Source: Lachnospiraceae bacterium
Lineage (GTDB): Bacteria; Bacillota; Clostridia; Lachnospirales; Lachnospiraceae
DNA: 64,000 nt
Direction of reading: 5' to 3'
Assembly (NCBI GenBank): GCA_029008875.1
Contig: JAQXJP010000035.1
Span: 186,001-250,000, forward strand
Shown: piece by piece, positions 1 to 8,126 of the stretch
Numbering within the stretch: position 1 is the first letter of the stretch
How the letters are laid out: each line of letters starts with the position of its first letter
Notes under the pieces: generated by a model
The model's input: only the letters and a program-made list of their open reading frames with translations
Databases searched by the model: none
What the model was told of the DNA's origin: nothing
Translations under genes and position numbers: made by a program

Positions 1-919
1 ATGCATCCGTTCCCTGAATCTCACCGTCTGCCACGGTGTCGTCAAAGAACGTGACAGCCAGAGATTTCGCATCCGCCACCACATGGTTGTTGGTAGCAAT
101 ATAGATATTTTCATCGTCCTGAGCCACGATAATTCCGGATCCGCAGCTTTCCGTCTCATAGGATTGTGACATTCCGAAGAAACTCTGGTATGTGACAGTT
201 CCGGTATTTGTGATTGCCACAATACTCGGCATAACCGCATCCACCACAGCGGACACATCCAACAGATCCGCCGCATGTCCGGTGCTGGTCTGCTGGAGAG
301 CCCCGTCTGAGTTGCCGCCGGCACTGCTTCCGCTACTGTTCCCATTTTCACCACCTGACGACGCGTCAGATTCCAGCGCACTTCCCGACGCTCCGATTGT
401 CTTGGTTCCCGCAAAAGTAATTCCGGTGAACATCAAACCGGACACCAGTCCAAACACAAGCGCTATGGCCGCCGTCTTGGCAAGCGTCACGCCAAAGCCC
501 GATTTTCCGCCGTTGGCGCGATCGCCTCTGTTTCTCCTCTTCTTCTTTCCTCTCTCTTGGGGAACCTGTCCCCCACAGTAAGCCGTGCCCCCTTGAGATT
601 GGCCGTAGCCGCTCTGAGATTGCTGGCCATATGCGCCGTAGCCACCCTGGGTTTGTTGACCGGATGCGCCGTAGCCACCTTGGGTTTGTTGACCGGATGC
701 GCCGTAGCTGCCTTGGGTTTGCTGGCCGGATGCGCCGTAGCCACCCTGGGTTTGTTGACCGGATGTACCGTAGCCACCCTGGGTTTGTTGACCGGATGTA
801 CCGTAGCCGCCCTGGGTTTGTTGACCGGATGACCCGTAGCTTCCTTGCCCTTGACTTCCGTATCCCGAGCCCCCCTGTCCTTGGTTCCCCTGTTGCATAT
901 TCTCAAAATTATGATCCAT
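1..919 (-). CDS. HtrA/DegP-like trypsin-family serine protease, partial
   Basis: This gene is missing from the ORF track because it runs off the left edge; I read it from the minus strand. The ATG at 919 follows a GAAGGAAGGGA ribosome binding site. The visible 306 residues hold seven tandem 11-residue repeats (GGYGASGQQTQ type, residues 26-102), a basic stretch (GKKKRRNRGDR), one transmembrane segment near 149-170, a Ser/Gly-rich linker, and the start of a trypsin-like domain with the catalytic-His motif ATNNHVV (His about 279). The catalytic Asp and Ser and any PDZ domain lie outside the window. The layout, a cytoplasmic disordered tail then a membrane anchor then an external protease, matches Gram-positive HtrA envelope quality-control proteases. 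The family call is firm for the visible part. Confidence 0.88.
   Translation of the reverse strand, partial: MDHNFENMQQGNQGQGGSGYGSQGQGSYGSSGQQTQGGYGTSGQQTQGGYGTSGQQTQGGYGASGQQTQGSYGASGQQTQGGYGASGQQTQGGYGAYGQQSQSGYGQSQGGTAYCGGQVPQERGKKKRRNRGDRANGGKSGFGVTLAKTAAIALVFGLVSGLMFTGITFAGTKTIGASGSALESDASSGGENGNSSGSSAGGNSDGALQQTSTGHAADLLDVSAVVDAVMPSIVAITNTGTVTYQSFFGMSQSYETESCGSGIIVAQDDENIYIATNNHVVADAKSLAVTFFDDTVADGEIQGTDA
614..844 (-). repeat. Seven 33-bp tandem repeats inside the protease gene
   Basis: Seven consecutive 33-bp units encode the 11-residue motif G-G/S-Y-G-A/T/S-S-G-Q-Q-T-Q. The last unit reads GGYGAYGQQSQ. Because units stay in frame, copy number could vary between strains without breaking the gene. 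The encoded tail is Gly/Tyr/Gln-rich and predicted to be disordered and cytoplasmic. Confidence 0.9.
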
Positions 920-963
920 GATAATCGTCCCTTCCTTCTATAGATTTGTGTTTCTCCAAATAT

Positions 964-1068
964 ATCATCGCAATTCCTTTTAATCATATTGCAATACTTT
1001 TTCATCATATCGCAATTTCTTTTTGTCTTATTGCAACATTTTTTCATTATATCGCAATTTTTATTATA
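964..1068. repeat. Five 21-bp AT-rich tandem repeats upstream of the protease
   Basis: Five consecutive 21-bp units share the core ATNGCAA followed by a T-rich tail, for example CATATCGCAATTTCTTTTTG. They lie 45-150 bp upstream of the protease ATG, where its promoter should be. A 21-bp period is two helical turns with phased T-tracts, so curvature or a multi-site regulator is possible. No regulator can be named. Confidence 0.8.
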
Positions 1069-1181
1069 TCTCATTTTCTTTCTCGATGATTATTTACCAT
1101 CAACTCTAATGTGATTCTGTGTTCAAAATGTGTCACAAATCTATATTTTTTGTGAAAAATCCCCCCGGCTTCTCTTCACCT

Positions 1182-1425
1182 TTTACTAACGTTTTTCTCC
1201 TTTTCACCACATTCCTTTAGTAATCTTTCAGCGGTTTACTAACTTTTCTTCCTGTTCTCCCATATCCATTAGTAAATTCTCCATCCAATCTTCCCGTATC
1301 TGCCTCATTTTACTAATGATTTGCCGTTTCCCGGTCAATCCGTTAGTAAATCTCATGGAATCCCCCTGGAGTTCAGTCCATTTTTACTAACGTTTTTCTC
1401 CTTTTCTCCCCATCTCGTTAGTAAA
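1182..1425. repeat. Array of eight alternating TTTACTAACG / CGTTAGTAAA boxes
   Basis: Eight copies of a 10-bp box occur at about 1182, 1216, 1235, 1268, 1309, 1341, 1383 and 1416, strictly alternating between TTTACTAACG and its reverse complement. They form four inverted-repeat units of roughly 42 bp with T/C-rich centres, separated by about 9, 32 and 32 bp. The first and last units share the start TTTACTAACGTTTTTCTCC. The array sits in the noncoding gap between the protease and glmS. Function is unknown. Confidence 0.85.
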
Positions 1426-1443
1426 TCGCCAGGGTGCACCTCC

Positions 1444-1477
1444 AAAAAAATCGCTGTGGGCTCTCCCACAGCGATTT
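1444..1477 (-). terminator. Rho-independent terminator of glmS
   Basis: The hairpin AAATCGCTGTGGG-CTCT-CCCACAGCGATTT is followed on the minus strand by a seven-T run. It lies about 115 bp downstream of the glmS stop codon and ends that transcript before the repeat array. Confidence 0.9.
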
Positions 1478-1502
1478 CTCTTTAAACTACTTCACAGAAC
1501 AT

Positions 1503-1553
1503 TTCGCCTCAGACTATTATCTTTATCTGCCTTCGCCTCAGACTATTATCTTT
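1503..1553. repeat. Two tandem copies of a 29-bp-period repeat after glmS
   Basis: A 22-bp segment beginning TTCGCCTCAGACTATTATC occurs at 1503-1524 and again at 1532-1553, a 29-bp period. It lies between the glmS stop codon and its terminator, so it would be transcribed in the glmS 3' UTR. Confidence 0.85.
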
Positions 1554-1590
1554 GTCCTTATCCTTTGTACCACTTTCCCGAAATGCACTA

Positions 1591-3426
1591 CTATTCCACC
1601 GTAACGGATTTCGCCAGATTACGTGGTTTATCCACATCAAGCCCCTTGCCTACCGATACATAGTAGCTGAACAGCTGGAGCGGAACAATGGCAAGTGAGT
1701 TTGTGAAATACTTGTTGGTCTTCGGAACATAGATTACATAGTCCGCATTCTTCTCAATCTCGATATTGTCCTCATTGGTAACGGCAAGGACAACAGCGCC
1801 TCGGGTCTTCACCTCAACCACGTTGCTGACAGTCTTTGCATACAAATCCTCCTGAGTCACAACCGCGGTGACAAGGGTGCCATCCTCAATCAGGGAGATG
1901 GTTCCGTGCTTCAACTCTCCGGCAGCGTACGCTTCCGAGTGAATATAGGAGATCTCCTTCAATTTCAGAGAGCCCTCCAGGGAAATCGCATAATCGATGC
2001 CTCGCCCGATGAAAAATACATCCTTTGCGGCAACATAGCGATTTGCAAACTTCTGAATGCGCTCCTTGCTTCCCAACAGGGATTCAATCTGATTCGGAAG
2101 CATCTCCATATCGTGGAGATAATCCTTCAGTTGAGCATCATTAATCTGTCCGCGGACATAGGCAAACTTCAAGGCTAGCAAATACTGTGCTACAAGCTGG
2201 CAGCTGTAAGCTTTTGTAGTTGCAACGGAAATCTCCGGTCCGGCCCAGGTATACATTACCTTGTCAGCCTCGCGGGCGATGGAACTTCCCACCACATTGA
2301 CGATACCGAGAGTGGTAATTCCCCGCTCTTTTGCCAGGCGAAGTGCCGCAAGAGAATCCGCCGTCTCCCCGGACTGGCTGATAATCACCACAAGTGCTCC
2401 ATCCTCCAAAATCGGATTGCGATAGCGGAACTCCGATGCCAAATCCACTTCCACCGGGATTCTTGCCAGACCTTCAAATACATACTTGTTGGTCACGCCG
2501 GTGTGATAAGCGGAACCGCAGGCAACAATATAAATCTTCTTGATTGCACGGATCTCATCATCCGTCATACCAAGCTCTTCGATCACAATCTGTCCGTCCT
2601 TGATCCGGGGGCTGATGGTATCCCGGACAGCCTTGGGCTGCTCGTAAATCTCCTTCAGCATAAAATGCTCAAAACCATTCTTCTCGGCAGCATTCACGTC
2701 CCAATCGATATGCTTTGCTTCCTTCTCAATTGGCTCCCCGTCCACGTTAAAGAACTCGATGGAATCCTCTGATAGGCGGGCAATCTCCTCATTCTCAATG
2801 AAATACACATCTCTGGTGTACTTGAGAACCGCGGGGACATCGGATGCAATCAGGTTGCCCTCCTTGGACTGTCCCACAATCAGCGGGCTGTCCTTGCGGA
2901 CAGAATATACCACATCCGGGTAATCCGCAAAAATGATTCCCAATGCATAGGAACCCTCAACACGGTGGATGACCTTGGTCACGGCAGTCAGTGGATCCTT
3001 ATCGTACTTGTTATAATAGTAATCCAACAGGTGCGCCACCACCTCCGTATCCGTCTCGGATAAAAACTCATAGCCTTTGTCTGACAGTTTCTTCTTCAAC
3101 TTAATGTAATTTTCTATAATTCCGTTGTGAACCACAGCAATGGACTGATCCTTGTTAAAATGAGGATGTGCATTGGTGTCAGACGGTTCTCCGTGGGTTG
3201 CCCAGCGTGTATGTCCGATTCCGATGGTTCCCGGCATGGTCTCCCCTCCGTGGGTCAACTCATCCAATACCTTCAGACGTCCTTTTGCTTTTTTGATATT
3301 GATCTGTTCTCCATCGTAGATTGCCATTCCGGCGGAGTCATATCCACGGTACTCCAGCTTGGACAGACCATCCAACAAAATCGGAGCTGCCTGCTGTCTT
3401 CCCACATATCCAACGATTCCACACAT
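1591..3426 (-). CDS. glmS: Glutamine--fructose-6-phosphate aminotransferase (isomerizing)
   Basis: GlmS converts fructose 6-phosphate and glutamine to glucosamine 6-phosphate, the first step towards UDP-GlcNAc for peptidoglycan and surface glycans. The 611-residue length is normal. The N-terminus MCGIVGYVG supplies the nucleophilic Cys of a class II glutamine amidotransferase domain (about 1-220, with GIGHTRWATHG). Two SIS sugar-isomerase domains follow (ISQSGETADS near 350 and a second around 460-600), and the C-terminus PRNLAKSVTVE is typical. The ATG at 3426 has an AGGTAG-type ribosome binding site. No glmS ribozyme was recognised in the 65-bp gap to the next gene, which is too short for one. 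Confidence 0.97.
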   Translation of the reverse strand: MCGIVGYVGRQQAAPILLDGLSKLEYRGYDSAGMAIYDGEQINIKKAKGRLKVLDELTHGGETMPGTIGIGHTRWATHGEPSDTNAHPHFNKDQSIAVVHNGIIENYIKLKKKLSDKGYEFLSETDTEVVAHLLDYYYNKYDKDPLTAVTKVIHRVEGSYALGIIFADYPDVVYSVRKDSPLIVGQSKEGNLIASDVPAVLKYTRDVYFIENEEIARLSEDSIEFFNVDGEPIEKEAKHIDWDVNAAEKNGFEHFMLKEIYEQPKAVRDTISPRIKDGQIVIEELGMTDDEIRAIKKIYIVACGSAYHTGVTNKYVFEGLARIPVEVDLASEFRYRNPILEDGALVVIISQSGETADSLAALRLAKERGITTLGIVNVVGSSIAREADKVMYTWAGPEISVATTKAYSCQLVAQYLLALKFAYVRGQINDAQLKDYLHDMEMLPNQIESLLGSKERIQKFANRYVAAKDVFFIGRGIDYAISLEGSLKLKEISYIHSEAYAAGELKHGTISLIEDGTLVTAVVTQEDLYAKTVSNVVEVKTRGAVVLAVTNEDNIEIEKNADYVIYVPKTNKYFTNSLAIVPLQLFSYYVSVGKGLDVDKPRNLAKSVTVE

Positions 3427-3491
3427 AATCTTCTACCTCGCTTTTTCGGTAATTCCTATATCATACACTTCCGTGCGTATAAAAACAAGAC

Positions 3492-4700
3492 TTACACCTG
3501 AATTCCGTTCTTTGCCAACAATTCCCTTGCGGACTCCACGGAATCCACGCCGGTGGCATTTTTGATGGGTGCAAACTCACGCTCACGCACCACCTCAAAG
3601 GACAGACAGTCGTCCATCATGTAGATCATATCCAAAATCAGGGTTTCAAACTTGTAAGCATTCGGGGTCTCCGGCTTTACCAGCTGTCCCTGCTCATCCA
3701 GGTACGGAACCTTTTTCTCCACGATGTGCATGGGCAAATTGCAATTTAAAATCTCCATCAGCTTATCCACCCGGAACAGATAATTCAGGATCACGCCGAA
3801 TCCATACAAGAGGGATCCGTTTTCGTTGGTGGCGGTGGCCATCTCCTCCGTCAACTCATAGTACTCGATGATGGACGGCTTGCCATCCTCCAGGCAGAGA
3901 GCTCCCACGCGCTCATGGGGATCCGCCTTGCGCACCACCTTGGCCCCGCTGACACACCCGGACTGGATGGTTGCACCCACAAACACCGGATCTGCAATCT
4001 GCTGCAACACGTTATCCACCGCAAACACATTGAGCCATTCCACGCCCTTTTCCTGCATATCCTTGTCAAGCCCGGCCCGAACCAGGGACTTGAACCAGCC
4101 ACCGTTTCCGTTGGGGGACATTGCGAGAGAATCCTCACTCTCCAGGAGCACATTTCCCTCAAAGTCCACCGCCGGAACCATCTCCTGCACGAAGAACTTC
4201 ACAAAATCCGGATTGTATCCGAAGAAATCGTGCTCTGTGAAAAAAGCACGAGTCTGGGCATCATTTTTGTCACTTGTCATGATGTAAAGGGGAATCCACG
4301 TTCCCGCGGCCTCCTTCACCTTCATCAGGTTGGCAATCAGCTGTTCAAAAATGTACAAATCCCTGGTCACACCGATATTGTACATTCCCTTCGCCTTGTC
4401 GAAACCGAGGCGGGTTCCCTGTCCGCCTGCCAGAAGGATAGCCCCCACCTTGCAGGCACGAATAGCCTCGATTCCGGTTTCCCGGAAAGCGTCCTTCTTC
4501 TGCTCGATCTCCGACAGTTCCATGGCTCCAAGAGGGGCGAAGGTTCCCCTTGCCGCCGCCTTTTGATGGATCATGTCCAGGCAGGACCAATCCATATTAT
4601 CCAACTGATTCTCCAGCTTTTCAGGGAGTTCCTGTCCCACAAGCGGAATCAGATATTTCTGATTTGTTGACAAAATCTGTTGTTCCGTCGCCTTATTCAT
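3492..4700 (-). CDS. UDPGP-family UDP-sugar pyrophosphorylase
   Basis: This 402-residue protein belongs to the UDPGP family (UTP-glucose-1-phosphate or UDP-N-acetylhexosamine pyrophosphorylases), not the GalU family. The nucleotide-binding loop is LLAGGQGTRLGFDKAKGMYN (about 87-106), with the substrate motif SPNGNGGWF further on. GGQGTRLG and PNGNGG resemble UAP/AGX enzymes, so the sugar could be GlcNAc-1-P or Glc-1-P. The ORF track starts 19 codons earlier. I chose ATG 4700 (MNKATEQQIL) because a GGGGGA site lies just upstream. Position between glmS and phosphoglucomutase fits sugar-nucleotide supply. The substrate cannot be settled from sequence alone. Confidence 0.85.
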   Translation of the reverse strand: MNKATEQQILSTNQKYLIPLVGQELPEKLENQLDNMDWSCLDMIHQKAAARGTFAPLGAMELSEIEQKKDAFRETGIEAIRACKVGAILLAGGQGTRLGFDKAKGMYNIGVTRDLYIFEQLIANLMKVKEAAGTWIPLYIMTSDKNDAQTRAFFTEHDFFGYNPDFVKFFVQEMVPAVDFEGNVLLESEDSLAMSPNGNGGWFKSLVRAGLDKDMQEKGVEWLNVFAVDNVLQQIADPVFVGATIQSGCVSGAKVVRKADPHERVGALCLEDGKPSIIEYYELTEEMATATNENGSLLYGFGVILNYLFRVDKLMEILNCNLPMHIVEKKVPYLDEQGQLVKPETPNAYKFETLILDMIYMMDDCLSFEVVREREFAPIKNATGVDSVESARELLAKNGIQV

Positions 4701-4716
4701 CTGTAAATCCCCCGTT

Positions 4717-4914
4717 TTACTTTTTGCGGTTATGGATATACATCCAACCATCGACATAATCCTGCCGTTCTTGTTCCGACATTTCCGTGTACTTGTTAAA
4801 ATCCAGATTCGTCACGCGCATATGCTTTTCGCCACACTTATGGCATTCCACATCACTTCTCCTCGAGACCATCCGAACCCAGCCACACTTCGGACAAATG
4901 TATATCTTCATCAT
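4717..4914 (-). CDS. Small zinc-ribbon protein
   Basis: A 65-residue protein with two CxxC knuckles, CPKCGW near the N-terminus and CHKCGE about 20 residues later, as in rubredoxin-like zinc ribbons. The C-terminus is a short charged helix. The ORF track begins at a TTG (4920). I prefer ATG 4914, which has AGG eight bases upstream. It sits 16 bp upstream of the UDPGP gene and is probably co-transcribed. No specific function is recognised. Confidence 0.75.
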   Translation of the reverse strand: MMKIYICPKCGWVRMVSRRSDVECHKCGEKHMRVTNLDFNKYTEMSEQERQDYVDGWMYIHNRKK

Positions 4915-4943
4915 AGCCAAAACCTACTCTACCAAAAATCTAA

Positions 4944-6668
4944 TTACTCAAAAATGCGAAGGACATCCGCCTTAAGTTCCTCAAGCTTTGCATCTGCGCT
5001 TTCCAGAGTTGTTCCCTTCACGCCGCAATAGAACTTAATCTTCGGCTCTGTTCCGGAAGGGCGGACACAGCACCATGCATTGTCTGCCAATTCATAATAC
5101 AGCACGTTGGAACTCGGAAGTCCCGTGGCGGTAACCTCCCCGGTCTTCATATCCTTTCTGGTATCCGCCTTGTAATCGCGCACGGCGAGAACCTCGTATC
5201 CTCCAACGGATGCAGGAGTATTCTCACGGGCACGAGCCATGGTCTCCTGAATCTGGGCAGCCCCATCGATTCCCTTGAGTGTGAGGGTTGCGATTCCCTC
5301 GCGGTAATATCCGTACTTTTCATACATATCAATCATGGCATCCCACAGCGTCTTACCCTGTGCCTTGTGATATGCCGCAACCTCGCAGAGCATACAAACT
5401 GCTGCCGGAGCATCCTTATCCCTTGCGTAGGTTCCCGGAAGACAGCCATAGCTCTCCTCCATACCGAACACATAATTGTTGCATCCGGTCTTCTCGAACT
5501 TGAGCATCTGCTCACCGATATATTTGAATCCGGTCAACACTTCAATCAACTCCACATCATACGCCGCCGCAATTGCCTTGGCCATGTCGGTGGACACGAT
5601 GGACTCCACAAGAGCCGGATTCTTCGGCATGGTGCCATTCTTTCTCTTCTCACCCAACATGTAATCCGCAATCAGCATCGCAGACATGTTGCCGGTGAAG
5701 GTGACATACTCCCCACTTTTAGTATCCTTGCAATATACGCCAAGACGATCCGCATCCGGGTCCGTTGCCAGCACGATATCCGCATCCTTTTCCTTGGCCA
5801 GTTTCAGCGCCAGCTCCCAAGCGTCCGGGTTCTCCGGGTTCGGGTAAGGGCAGGTGGGGAAGTTTCCGTCCGCAACCGCCTGCTGGGGCTCGATATATAC
5901 GTTCTCAAAGCCCAGATCCTGCAACACTCTCTGAACCGGGCGAAGCCCCGTTCCATGCAGAGGAGTGTACACAATCTTGATGTCCTTTGCCATCTCCTTG
6001 ATGATCTCCGGATGGATGGAAAGCTTGCGAAGCTCCGCAAAATATCCTTCCTCCACATCCTCACCGATGATATTGTACAATCCCGCGGCGATAGCGGCAT
6101 CCTTATCCATGGTTTTCACCATATCAAAGGAAGTCACCTTCACAACCTCTGCCATGATATTGGTGTCATGGGGCGGTGTCACCTGTGCGCCGTCCTCCCA
6201 ATATACCTTGTATCCGTTGTACTCTCTGGGGTTGTGGCTTGCCGTAATGACGATACCTGCGATGGTTCCCAATGTACGAACCGCATAGGACAGTTCCGGC
6301 ACCGGAGCAAGCTGCGGGAAAACATAGGTCTTGATTCCGTTTGCCGCAAGACACAGAGCAGCGGCATCGGTAAACTCATCATGCATCAGGCGGGAATCGT
6401 GTGCGATTGCAACGCCCCTGTCCTGGGCTCCTTGAGAGATAATATAGTTTGCCAGACCCTGTGTCGCCTGACGAACGGTATATATATTCATACGGTTGGT
6501 TCCTGCACCGATCACTCCGCGCAGACCGGCAGTACCAAATTCCAAAGTACGATAGAAACGGTCTTCAATCTCTGCCTTATCATCCGCGATTGCTGCAAGT
6601 TCAGCCTTCGTCGCCTCATCAAAGTAAGGATCTGTGCACCACTTTTGATACTCACTATAGAAATCCAT
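4944..6668 (-). CDS. Phosphoglucomutase/phosphomannomutase family (alpha-D-phosphohexomutase)
   Basis: A 574-residue phosphohexomutase that interconverts hexose 6-phosphate and hexose 1-phosphate. Motifs in order: VITASHNP with the phosphoserine, the metal loop DPDADRLG, the sugar-binding region FGMEESYG, and the phosphate-binding loop RPSGTEPKIKFY near the C-terminus. Length matches the PgcA-type branch of firmicutes. ATG 6668 (MDFYSEYQKW) is preceded by GGAGGAAAATAATT. The track start 33 codons upstream has no such support. Adjacency to a UDP-sugar pyrophosphorylase suggests glucose 6-phosphate to glucose 1-phosphate flux. A paralogue lies at 16.4 kb in the GDP-mannose block. Confidence 0.92.
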   Translation of the reverse strand: MDFYSEYQKWCTDPYFDEATKAELAAIADDKAEIEDRFYRTLEFGTAGLRGVIGAGTNRMNIYTVRQATQGLANYIISQGAQDRGVAIAHDSRLMHDEFTDAAALCLAANGIKTYVFPQLAPVPELSYAVRTLGTIAGIVITASHNPREYNGYKVYWEDGAQVTPPHDTNIMAEVVKVTSFDMVKTMDKDAAIAAGLYNIIGEDVEEGYFAELRKLSIHPEIIKEMAKDIKIVYTPLHGTGLRPVQRVLQDLGFENVYIEPQQAVADGNFPTCPYPNPENPDAWELALKLAKEKDADIVLATDPDADRLGVYCKDTKSGEYVTFTGNMSAMLIADYMLGEKRKNGTMPKNPALVESIVSTDMAKAIAAAYDVELIEVLTGFKYIGEQMLKFEKTGCNNYVFGMEESYGCLPGTYARDKDAPAAVCMLCEVAAYHKAQGKTLWDAMIDMYEKYGYYREGIATLTLKGIDGAAQIQETMARARENTPASVGGYEVLAVRDYKADTRKDMKTGEVTATGLPSSNVLYYELADNAWCCVRPSGTEPKIKFYCGVKGTTLESADAKLEELKADVLRIFE

Positions 6669-6860
6669 AATTATTTTCCTCCATTTCAACTCGCTATCAC
6701 ACGGTATTCTATCACACTCCACCCAAATTTGGAAGTTTTTCGGAAAAATGTTTTTTTTATTATTCAATTATATTATAATCATTCCATAATGGTTACGTTA
6801 CGGAACCTTTTGTGTTTTTCCAAATTTACGACCGGTTCCCGGAAAAAGGAGCTTAATATT
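6669..6860. promoter_or_regulatory. Divergent intergenic promoter region
   Basis: This 192-bp AT-rich gap separates the divergent phosphoglucomutase (minus) and MerR-type (plus) genes and must hold both promoters. GGTTACGTTACGGAACC and a later GGTTCC form imperfect dyads that could be a MerR-type operator, but I cannot place -35/-10 elements with confidence. Confidence 0.4.
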
Positions 6861-8090
6861 ATGAAATTACCGGGCTATTATTCCTCCGGGCAGTTCGCCA
6901 AGATGGCGCAGGTATCCATCCGCACTGTCCGCTTCTACGACAAACAGAACATTTTGAAGCCTTCCTATGTCAATGAGTCCGGAGCCCGCTTCTACACCGA
7001 TGCGGACTTTGCGCGTCTGCAGCAGATTCTTCTGCTCAAATATCTGGGCTTTTCCCTGGACGATATCAAGGGAATTCTGGTGGACGATCTGGACACCCAC
7101 TATCTCAAGAACTCTCTGCAGCTTCAGAAGCAGCTGGTTTTGGACCGCATCGAGCAGATGGAGCTGGTGGCCAGCGCCATCGACGACACCGTAGCCGCCC
7201 TCACGGACGACACCGCCATCGATTGGAGTCAGATGCTGGATTTGATTCACCTGACGGGCATGGAAAAAAGCTTGAAAACCCAATATCAGAACGCCAGCAA
7301 TATCTCCGCCCGCATCCGCCTGCACAAGGACTACTCCACCAACCCCAAAGGATGGTTTCCCTGGATATTTGAACAGTGTTCAGAGTTCTTTACATCCGCT
7401 GTTTCCAAGCCTTTTCGCGTTTTGGAGATTGGGTGCGGAAACGGCGCTCTGTGGACCGAGAATCTGGAAAAATTGCCCGGTTCCGACCAAATTCACATCA
7501 CTTTGTCCGACATCTCCGAGGGAATGATCCGTGATGTGCGCCGTACCATCGGGAACGATTCCCGCTTCTCCTTTGCCACCTTCGATTGCCATGCGCTGCC
7601 CTATGAGGCCAACTCCTTCGACCTTGTCATCGCCAATCATGTGCTCTTCTACTGCGAGGACATCCCCGGAGTCTGCCGTGAAGTACGCCGCGTGCTGAAA
7701 TCCCCCTCCGCCGGGTGTAAACCGGACTGTCGGGGCGGAGTCTTTCTGTGCAGTGCCTACGGTGCCGCCCACATGCAGGAGATCACACACCTGGTACAGG
7801 AATTCGATCCCCGCATCGTCCTCTCCGCCCAGAAACTGTATGAAAACTTCGGCCTGGAAAATGGTGAAGGTATTTTGAAAAAAGCCTTTTCCCGGATACT
7901 GCTGAAGCGCTACGAGGACGAGATTGTACTTGACTCTGCGGAACCCTTGATTGAATACATTCTCTCCTGCCACGGCAATCAGAATCAATATCTGCTGGAC
8001 CGATACCACGATTTCCGGGTTTTTGTGGAGAAAAAGACAAAAAAAGACTTCCACATCACCAAGGATGCAGGAGTCTTTCTCTGCTCATAA
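6861..8090 (+). CDS. MerR-type regulator fused to a class I SAM methyltransferase
   Basis: The 409-residue protein starts at ATG 6861, preceded by AAAGGAGCTTAATATT; the 907-residue track ORF is an artificial upstream extension. Residues 1-75 form a MerR winged HTH (SSGQFAKMAQVSIRTVRFYD) and a dimerisation coiled coil follows. From about 170 there is a Rossmann methyltransferase with motif I VLEIGCGNGALW and motif IV FDLVIANHVLFY. The natural reading is a regulator whose sensor domain is a methyltransferase fold, as in other firmicute MerR-MTase fusions. An 11-residue stretch (SPSAGCKPDCR) interrupts the usual LKPGG after motif IV, encoded by a 33-nt hairpin-forming insert. The target is unknown. 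Confidence 0.85.
   Translation: MKLPGYYSSGQFAKMAQVSIRTVRFYDKQNILKPSYVNESGARFYTDADFARLQQILLLKYLGFSLDDIKGILVDDLDTHYLKNSLQLQKQLVLDRIEQMELVASAIDDTVAALTDDTAIDWSQMLDLIHLTGMEKSLKTQYQNASNISARIRLHKDYSTNPKGWFPWIFEQCSEFFTSAVSKPFRVLEIGCGNGALWTENLEKLPGSDQIHITLSDISEGMIRDVRRTIGNDSRFSFATFDCHALPYEANSFDLVIANHVLFYCEDIPGVCREVRRVLKSPSAGCKPDCRGGVFLCSAYGAAHMQEITHLVQEFDPRIVLSAQKLYENFGLENGEGILKKAFSRILLKRYEDEIVLDSAEPLIEYILSCHGNQNQYLLDRYHDFRVFVEKKTKKDFHITKDAGVFLCS
8039..8078 (-). terminator. Probable rfbC terminator inside the end of the convergent gene
   Basis: On the minus strand AAAGACTCC and GGAAGTCTTT pair across about 17 nt, followed directly by TTTTTTTG. It lies about 50 bp past the rfbC stop codon but within the last codons of the plus-strand MerR-methyltransferase gene, so the two convergent genes share this DNA. 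Confidence 0.55.
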
Positions 8091-8126
8091 TCACTGCCGA
8101 CAGCGTTGTCAGCGATTCCTCTATGC

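Noticed and set aside
557-921. Plus-strand ORFs with TGCAVATLGLL- and MRRSHPGFVDR-type repeats
   Set aside because: These are antisense readings of the protease's tandem repeats.
487-1074. 195-residue minus-strand ORF with repeated heptads of KRNCDMI type and PVNKP repeats
   Set aside because: It is the 21-bp repeat array and the protease's 33-bp repeats read in the wrong frame. The protease frame explains the DNA and has a proper start and domain content.
1182-1425. Possible CRISPR array
   Set aside because: The repeated boxes are about 10 bp, alternate in orientation and have unequal spacing. No cas genes are in the window.
3427-3491. glmS ribozyme upstream of glmS
   Set aside because: The gap is only 65 bp and no ribozyme core sequence is recognisable.
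5367-6860. The first 498 codons of the 907-residue plus-strand ORF
   Set aside because: This part is antisense to the phosphoglucomutase gene. The MerR-methyltransferase starts at 6861 with its own ribosome binding site.
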